Positions 6,865 through 10,598 of a stretch of 10,598 nucleotides of DNA are shown here, piece after piece. The notes beneath the pieces are model-generated. The model searched no databases and was not told the DNA's origin. It saw only the letters and a list, made by a program, of their open reading frames with translations. This DNA is from Pyrinomonadaceae bacterium (GTDB taxonomy: Bacteria > Acidobacteriota > Blastocatellia > Pyrinomonadales > Pyrinomonadaceae), in contig JACCTF010000019.1 in the NCBI GenBank assembly GCA_013812565.1, forward strand, positions 1-10,598, in the 5' to 3' direction. The translations under genes were made by a program, and so were the position numbers. Each line of letters begins with the position of its first letter. Within the stretch, counting starts at the first letter, position 1.

Positions 6865-7305
6865 TCAATCTTCTTTCGGCGGCGCCTCTTCCTGATCCAG
6901 TTCGTCGTCATCATCATCTTCTTCTTCAAGGTAGTCGCTTGCATCATCGATTGCATCGTCACCGCCTAAGCGGATACGAACGCCCGGCGTCCGCGGCAAA
7001 CAACTGATCACCTGCGCGCGTTCAATGCGTGTTCTCTCTTTTGAAGAATGCCACAGTTTGATCCAAAAAGTGCGCGTTTCTCCATCCACTGCGAACGTTG
7101 AACCGTCCAGCATCACCGGCACCGGCTCCGCGAGGGTTCCGGCGCGGAGCACAGCCAACAGCTCGGAAACAAAAGGCTTGAAGTTATCGAACTGCACAAT
7201 CACCGCGCGATCTTCAATCTCCGCCGGCGGCAGATCAACCGGCTCGCCCGCTTCAAGCAACAGACGCGACTCGGATTGTTGATCTCGCTTTTTGAGGATA
7301 GCCAT
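6865..7305 (-). CDS. Small acidic-tail protein between glyS and cca, function unknown
   Basis: The likely start is ATG 7305-7303, giving 146 residues (MAILKKRDQQ...). A longer frame from TTG at 7359 adds 18 residues (FLLVTHHSSLITHH and similar) that merely translate the 7-bp repeat array, so I reject it. I do not recognise the family. It begins basic (KKR), continues as a mixed alpha/beta globular region (about 20-115; VIVQFDNFKPFVSELL, then TFWIKLWHSS), and ends in a strongly acidic tail (about 116-146) dominated by Asp and Glu. No membrane segment or signal peptide is visible, so it should be cytoplasmic. No Shine-Dalgarno is evident. Tight placement between glyS and cca suggests a role near tRNA or translation, but that is inference from position only. 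Confidence 0.75.
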   Translation of the reverse strand: MAILKKRDQQSESRLLLEAGEPVDLPPAEIEDRAVIVQFDNFKPFVSELLAVLRAGTLAEPVPVMLDGSTFAVDGETRTFWIKLWHSSKERTRIERAQVISCLPRTPGVRIRLGGDDAIDDASDYLEEEDDDDDELDQEEAPPKED

Positions 7306-7313
7306 TTTAGAGA

Positions 7314-7347
7314 AGTGATGAGTGATGAGTGATGAGTGATGAGTGAC
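7314..7347. repeat. 7-bp tandem array, unit AGTGATG
   Basis: Four perfect copies of AGTGATG (7314-7341) are followed by a partial AGTGAC. The array lies immediately upstream (minus strand) of the ATG of the acidic-tail gene and accounts for the spurious THHSSLITHH reading. The unit length is not a multiple of three. Confidence 0.85.
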
Positions 7348-7366
7348 AAGCAGGAACAAATTCTTA

Positions 7367-7394
7367 ACTTGTCACTTGTCACTTGTCACTTGTA
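7367..7394. repeat. 7-bp tandem array, unit ACTTGTC, over the glyS stop
   Basis: Three perfect copies of ACTTGTC (7367-7387) are followed by ACTTGTA (7388-7394). The glyS TGA stop (7374-7372) lies within the array, which also encodes the last residues of the synthetase (VTSDK). Copies of this unit are complementary to the AGTGACAAG at 7342-7350, so a 9-bp hairpin can form in three alternative registers. Confidence 0.85.
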
Positions 7395-8808
7395 ACTGTT
7401 TTTGCAGGTGTTCCCGCAGGTCTGCGACCTTGATGCGCTGTTGTTCCCACGTGTCGCGGTCACGGACGGTCACGGCTTCGTCTTCCAGTGATTGGTGGTC
7501 GATGGTAACGCAGAAGGGTGTGCCGATCTCATCTTGGCGCGCGTAGAGTTTGCCGATGCCCCCCGTGTCATCGTAGACCGCACGCATGGCGGGTTGCAGG
7601 GTGCGTTTGATGTCTTTCGCCATCTGTACAATCTCGGGTCTGTTTTTGGCGAGCGGAAGCACGGCGACTTTAATCGGCGCTAAGTGAGGATGGAGTTTTA
7701 ACACAACGCGCTTCTCGCCCTTGTCATTGATTTTCTCTGTGTAAGCGTCCATGAGAAAAGCGAGTGCCGAGCGATTAACTCCCGCAGCAGGTTCAATCAC
7801 GTATGGATAGAAGCGCTCTTTGGTTGCTTCGTCGAAATATGAAAGGTCTTCGGTTGAATCTGGGTTGAGACGCTTGCCTTCTGCGTCCTCGGGCTTCTTT
7901 GAATGGGCGCGCAAATCAAAGTCTGTGCGGTTGGCAATGCCCATTAGTTCGTCCCACTGCCGCTCATCATCTTCGCGTTCCGGAAAGTATCGGTAATGAA
8001 TGTCAACCGTGCGTTTAGCGTAGTGAGCCAGTTCCTCTTTCGGCTGCTCATAGAAGCGTAAATTTTCGGCGGAGAGTCCGAGACCCAGATACCAGTTGAA
8101 GCAAGCATCAATCCATTCTTGATGCACACGTTCATCTTCGCCGGGACGAACAAAGTATTCCATCTCCATCTGCTCGAACTCGCGTGTCCGAAAGATGAAA
8201 TTGCCGGGGGTCACCTCGTTGCGAAAAGATTTGCCGATCTGCGCGATGCCGAACGGAAGCTTGCGCCGCGAAGTCGTCAGCACGTTGAGGAAGTTGATGA
8301 AGATTCCTTGCGCCGTTTCAGGGCGCAGGTAAGCTAGGACAGATGGATCGTCTTCGGCCGATGCAGCACCGATTGCCGTGCGAAACATTAAGTTGAAAGG
8401 TCTTGGTTCGGTTAAATCGGTCGAACCGCAATTGGGACATTGAACCGCCCTCTGCTTGATCGCTTCTTCAATCGAGCGGGTGTCCTGCGCGGGGTAATTC
8501 AGTTTGTCTGCCCGCAAGCGGGCTTTGCAATCACGGCAGTCTACAAGCGGGTCGCTGAACGTTTCTTCATGCCCCGAATACTTCCACACCAGACGGTTCA
8601 TGATAATCGATGAATCGATGCCTTCCATGTCGTCGCGCTCGTGAACCATCCAGCGCCACCATGCCTGCTTGAGGTTGTTCGAGAGTTCGACGCCGAGCGG
8701 GCCGTAGTCCCAGGCGCTTCCCAGTCCGCCGTAAATCTCTGACGATGGAAAGACAAAGCCACGGCGTTTAGCCAGTGATGTAATGGTTTCAATGTTTGGT
8801 GCGGCCAC
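7372..8808 (-). CDS. glyS: Glycyl-tRNA synthetase, single-chain class II type
   Basis: The enzyme charges tRNA-Gly with glycine using ATP. This is the single-chain dimeric form found in Thermus, archaea and eukaryotes, not the two-subunit GlyQ/GlyS form of E. coli. In 478 residues: SLAKRRGFVFPSSEIYGG (11-28) near the N-terminus, a four-cysteine zinc site (C91, C94, C124, C127), RPETAQG (162-168), class II motif 2 with FRNEV (195-199) and FRTREFEQMEMEYF (206-219), motif 3 GVNRSALAFL (343-352) with Arg346, then an anticodon-binding domain from about 370 onward. The start is GTG 8808-8806, supported by GGAG ten bases upstream. The last residues (VTSDK) are read from a 7-bp repeat. It leads a likely operon with the acidic-tail gene and cca. 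Confidence 0.96.
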   Translation of the reverse strand: MAAPNIETITSLAKRRGFVFPSSEIYGGLGSAWDYGPLGVELSNNLKQAWWRWMVHERDDMEGIDSSIIMNRLVWKYSGHEETFSDPLVDCRDCKARLRADKLNYPAQDTRSIEEAIKQRAVQCPNCGSTDLTEPRPFNLMFRTAIGAASAEDDPSVLAYLRPETAQGIFINFLNVLTTSRRKLPFGIAQIGKSFRNEVTPGNFIFRTREFEQMEMEYFVRPGEDERVHQEWIDACFNWYLGLGLSAENLRFYEQPKEELAHYAKRTVDIHYRYFPEREDDERQWDELMGIANRTDFDLRAHSKKPEDAEGKRLNPDSTEDLSYFDEATKERFYPYVIEPAAGVNRSALAFLMDAYTEKINDKGEKRVVLKLHPHLAPIKVAVLPLAKNRPEIVQMAKDIKRTLQPAMRAVYDDTGGIGKLYARQDEIGTPFCVTIDHQSLEDEAVTVRDRDTWEQQRIKVADLREHLQKQLQVTSDK

Positions 8809-8818
8809 TTGCGAGCTT

Positions 8819-8822
8819 CTCC
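8819..8822 (-). promoter_or_regulatory. Ribosome binding site for glyS (GTG start)
   Basis: GGAG on the minus strand lies ten bases before GTG 8808-8806. The spacing is slightly long but no better-placed in-frame start is seen, and the protein begins as the family expects. Confidence 0.55.
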
Positions 8823-8865
8823 AGAAGTAGTCTTACCGAACAAACATGGTAGCAGCCGCACGTCT

Positions 8866-8896
8866 CATATGAAAAGAAGAGAGCCGCGCGCGTCAA
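8866..8896 (-). promoter_or_regulatory. Possible sigma-70 type promoter for glyS
   Basis: On the minus strand TTGACG (8896-8891, five of six to the -35 consensus) is followed after 18-19 bases by TCATAT/CATATG (8872-8866). The -10 match is weak. It lies between the terminator at 8905-8943 and the glyS start, where a promoter is needed. Confidence 0.3.
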
Positions 8897-8904
8897 TCAC
8901 AAAA

Positions 8905-8943
8905 TAAGCGCCCGCGCTTCGTGAACTGAAGCGCGGGCGCTTA
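8905..8943 (-). terminator. Strong intrinsic terminator hairpin after the PEGA gene
   Basis: AAGCGCCCGCGCTTC (8906-8920) and its exact complement (8928-8942) form a 15-bp GC-rich stem, 16 bp with the T/A pair at 8905/8943, around the seven-base loop GTGAACT. On the minus strand it starts 33 bases after the TAG of the PEGA gene and is followed by a TTTT run (8904-8901). It separates the envelope pair from the glyS operon. Confidence 0.85.
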
Positions 8944-8976
8944 ACTTAATCAGCATCTATTGCTGTGCGTGCTCGA

Positions 8977-10035
8977 CTAGCGTTGACGCGAACGACGCGG
9001 TTGAGTGCTCTTAGTTGGCCGCGCGTCATTTGGTCGCACGGTTGGCGTTGGTTGTGGAGGGGCTGCACCCTGCGGCACGAAGTAAAGTTCGAAGTAGTCG
9101 CGCTCACGGTAACCGCCGTCGATTATCACGAGATGATTCATATCAATGCCGCGCACCGTGACAAGGTAGCTTTGCGCGCGTGCTCCTAATCGGGAAGCGG
9201 TTCCGGGGCGGCTCGTGCGTCCTGAGTAGACGATGATATAACCGCTTGCTCCCGGATTGGTTTGTAGTTCAATCGCTAAGTTATCCAATCTAGCTTTATC
9301 GTCGTCAAACGCCACGGACGGAAACTCATCGAATTTCTTGGCTTGCACCGGCGGCGGCGCTGACGCTGCGACGTTCGTTGAACCTTGAGCCGATTGTCGG
9401 CAGCGGGGGTCTTCCTGATTATCGGAAGTTGTAAGAGTTGCCGTAATGCGCTGTTTGCTGAGTCCGGTTGAATCAACCGTGATGGCCGATGTGCCTGCGC
9501 CGCCGACGATTCGGGCCGAAGCCGGGCTGACAGTCCACTTGTAAGTGAGCGGCGACGAACCCGTGTAGTTACTAGCATCCGCGCTGAAGGTAATTAAATC
9601 ACCATCACTGACATTTGCGGGCGCAGAAACATTAACGACATAGGGCGGGCATGGCGACTTCACAGAAGGCCTGGTTACCGCAACCATTCTCGGCCGGTAG
9701 TTGAGCGTGATGCATTCCTTGCGGCCAGCTATAACGTTAAATGGGCGCACCCAACGTGTCTTACTTGGAAAAAGGATTTCAACAGTGTGGCGGCCCGGCG
9801 GGAGTTCGATCAACCGAACTGTCGTAGTTGTTTCACCGGCGGGTTTGCCATCAATCACAATCGGATACCCGGCGGGCTTGGTGGAGATTTCCAAGCGCCC
9901 GTAGGCGGGTGTGTCCTTGCTTGCAGCATACGCTGATGCGGCACAACTGCTGAAGAAAGCAAACAGAACGGCACACATTAAACTTCGCGCAATCGACTGT
10001 GAGCTAACGCTTCGTAATACTTGTTTCGCAATCAT
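8977..10035 (-). CDS. Exported PEGA-domain protein with OmpA-like C-terminal domain
   Basis: The product is 352 residues. Residues 1-38 look like a signal peptide: basic start, hydrophobic CAVLFAFFSSCAASAYA, cut probably after AYA. The Cys31 context (FSSC) is a poor lipobox. Residues 45-113 are a PEGA domain (GRLEISTKPAGYPIVIDGKPAGETTTT..LPPGRHTVEI). Residues 132-225 look like an Ig/PKD-type beta domain (SDGDLITFSADAS...LTYKWTVSP). Residues 235-322 resemble a domain frequent in acidobacterial exported proteins: FDD.KARLDN.AIELQ.NPGA.GYIIVY, GARAQSYLV..RGID, and DGGYRERDYFELYFVP, laid out like the OmpA peptidoglycan-binding fold. The tail (330-352) is rich in Pro, Thr and Arg. The start is ATG 10035-10033 with GAGGAGG four bases upstream; the ATG shares a base with the previous gene's stop. 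It is probably periplasmic or cell-wall associated; the role is unknown. Confidence 0.85.
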   Translation of the reverse strand: MIAKQVLRSVSSQSIARSLMCAVLFAFFSSCAASAYAASKDTPAYGRLEISTKPAGYPIVIDGKPAGETTTTVRLIELPPGRHTVEILFPSKTRWVRPFNVIAGRKECITLNYRPRMVAVTRPSVKSPCPPYVVNVSAPANVSDGDLITFSADASNYTGSSPLTYKWTVSPASARIVGGAGTSAITVDSTGLSKQRITATLTTSDNQEDPRCRQSAQGSTNVAASAPPPVQAKKFDEFPSVAFDDDKARLDNLAIELQTNPGASGYIIVYSGRTSRPGTASRLGARAQSYLVTVRGIDMNHLVIIDGGYRERDYFELYFVPQGAAPPQPTPTVRPNDARPTKSTQPRRSRQR

Positions 10036-10046
10036 TATGCCTCCTC
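10035..10046 (-). promoter_or_regulatory. TAATG stop-start overlap with embedded Shine-Dalgarno
   Basis: On the minus strand the stop TAA of the PEP-CTERM gene and the ATG of the PEGA gene share one base (TAATG). The Shine-Dalgarno GAGGAGG (10046-10040) is also the coding sequence for the last Glu-Glu-Ala of the upstream protein. This is the usual form of translational coupling, so the two proteins should be made together. Confidence 0.8.
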
Positions 10047-10598
10047 GTTTCTTGCAATCTGCGTGGCTTCTTCGTCCTGGGTATTCTTACGACGACGGCG
10101 CGCCCGGGCAGCGACCCCCACAAGCCCGGTGCCGATAAGCAGGAGCGTTGCGGGTTCTGGAATCGGTGCGGGAGAAGGCGTCGTTTGATTAGGAGGGGAT
10201 ATTGGATTTGGCGCCAGCAATTCCGGTACTTTGATAAGTGGCGTAAGAATGTTGTTCCCACTTCTGCTGATATTGTTGCTGCCGCCGCTGCTGAAATCAA
10301 TAAAAAGAAGCGGCAGCACCGCGAGCGCCAGCAAGGGCAGCTTCGGAAAGCTGAAGCCTCCGCCCGGAACCTCTATTTCACCGCATTCGCAGATACTACC
10401 GGTCACCTCACCCAACTCAATCATTTCAATGTTGCCAGCCTCACTCTGCTGCGCTGAAGTTTCGTTTGAAGTGGTCGATGAGTTCTGTCCCCCGGCAAAC
10501 CCTCGTGCCCCGTCACGATCCTGCGACACGGAACGAAGACGAAGCCCGGCATATTGATCTCCACCGTGGTAATTACCGATGACTTGAATAATGTCGGC
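10035..10598 (-). CDS. PEP-CTERM membrane protein, C-terminal part (5' end outside window)
   Basis: The frame is open from the right edge to the TAA at 10037-10035, giving the last 187 residues. A GTG at 10529 is internal and need not be the start. The first visible part is polar and Gly/Ser/Gln-rich, followed by CECGEIEVPGG near 71-80. A hydrophobic segment (about 84-101, LPLLALAVLPLLFIDF) leads to a Ser/Asn/Pro-rich stretch. The classic PEP-CTERM signal follows: IPEPATLLL with PEP at 147-149, a hydrophobic helix at about 151-164, and an RARRRRK cluster at 165-171. PEP-CTERM signals direct exosortase-dependent sorting to the cell envelope. Two oddities stand out: a second hydrophobic segment ahead of the signal, and 16 further residues after the Arg cluster (TQDEEATQIARNEEA at the end). 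The N-terminal domain is unseen. It is coupled to the PEGA gene. Confidence 0.75.
   Translation of the reverse strand, partial: ADIIQVIGNYHGGDQYAGLRLRSVSQDRDGARGFAGGQNSSTTSNETSAQQSEAGNIEMIELGEVTGSICECGEIEVPGGGFSFPKLPLLALAVLPLLFIDFSSGGSNNISRSGNNILTPLIKVPELLAPNPISPPNQTTPSPAPIPEPATLLLIGTGLVGVAARARRRRKNTQDEEATQIARNEEA

Noticed and set aside
10527..10529. GTG as the start of the PEP-CTERM protein
   Set aside because: The frame stays open to the right edge with protein-like sequence (IGNYHGGDQYAGLRLRS), and no Shine-Dalgarno precedes the GTG, so the gene most likely begins outside the window.
1..10598. Search for CRISPR arrays, transposases, integrases, toxin-antitoxin or defence genes, tRNA and rRNA genes
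   Set aside because: None seen. The 7-bp arrays are too short and spacer-free to be CRISPR, and every sizeable gene is accounted for by housekeeping, membrane or exported proteins.

Overview
The window reads as chromosomal DNA from an acidobacterium, probably class Blastocatellia (Pyrinomonadales-like). This is inferred from gene content, not from a marker gene. The supports are a secreted Calx-beta/DUF4214 protein with a Thr-Pro linker, a PEGA protein with a C-terminal domain of the type common in that group, a PEP-CTERM protein, and housekeeping proteins of acidobacterial flavour. Base composition is moderately GC-rich and fairly even, with no sign of phage, plasmid, transposase, CRISPR or tRNA/rRNA genes.

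Layout. Positions 1-1179 (+) hold the 3' end of a large secreted Calx-beta/DUF4214 protein, the only plus-strand gene. It converges on a minus-strand block that fills the rest. Reading that block in its own direction, from the right edge leftwards: a partial PEP-CTERM membrane protein (10598-10035); a PEGA-domain exported protein translationally coupled to it through a TAATG junction (10035-8977); a strong hairpin terminator (8943-8905); glyS, class II glycyl-tRNA synthetase (8808-7372); a small protein with an acidic tail (7305-6865); cca, tRNA nucleotidyltransferase (6831-5425); an acyl-CoA dehydrogenase (5270-4038) closed by a structured terminator; glpX, class II fructose-1,6-bisphosphatase (3782-2721); a DUF2085 membrane protein (2618-2061); and a four-helix membrane protein with a proline-rich tail (1930-1334).

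How the genes work together. glyS, the acidic-tail protein and cca are closely spaced and look like one transcription unit for tRNA maturation and charging. The PEP-CTERM and PEGA genes form a coupled pair for envelope proteins. glpX (gluconeogenesis) and the acyl-CoA dehydrogenase (acyl-CoA oxidation) are neighbours but appear separated by a terminator.

The most unusual DNA is between genes. Several short arrays with a 7-bp period sit at co-directional gene junctions (glpX/DUF2085 and glyS/acidic-tail gene). They carry stop codons, form hairpins and create spurious TTG start codons. I found no convincing undescribed defence, mobile or biosynthetic system; the findings are mostly repeats, RNA structures and odd protein tails.
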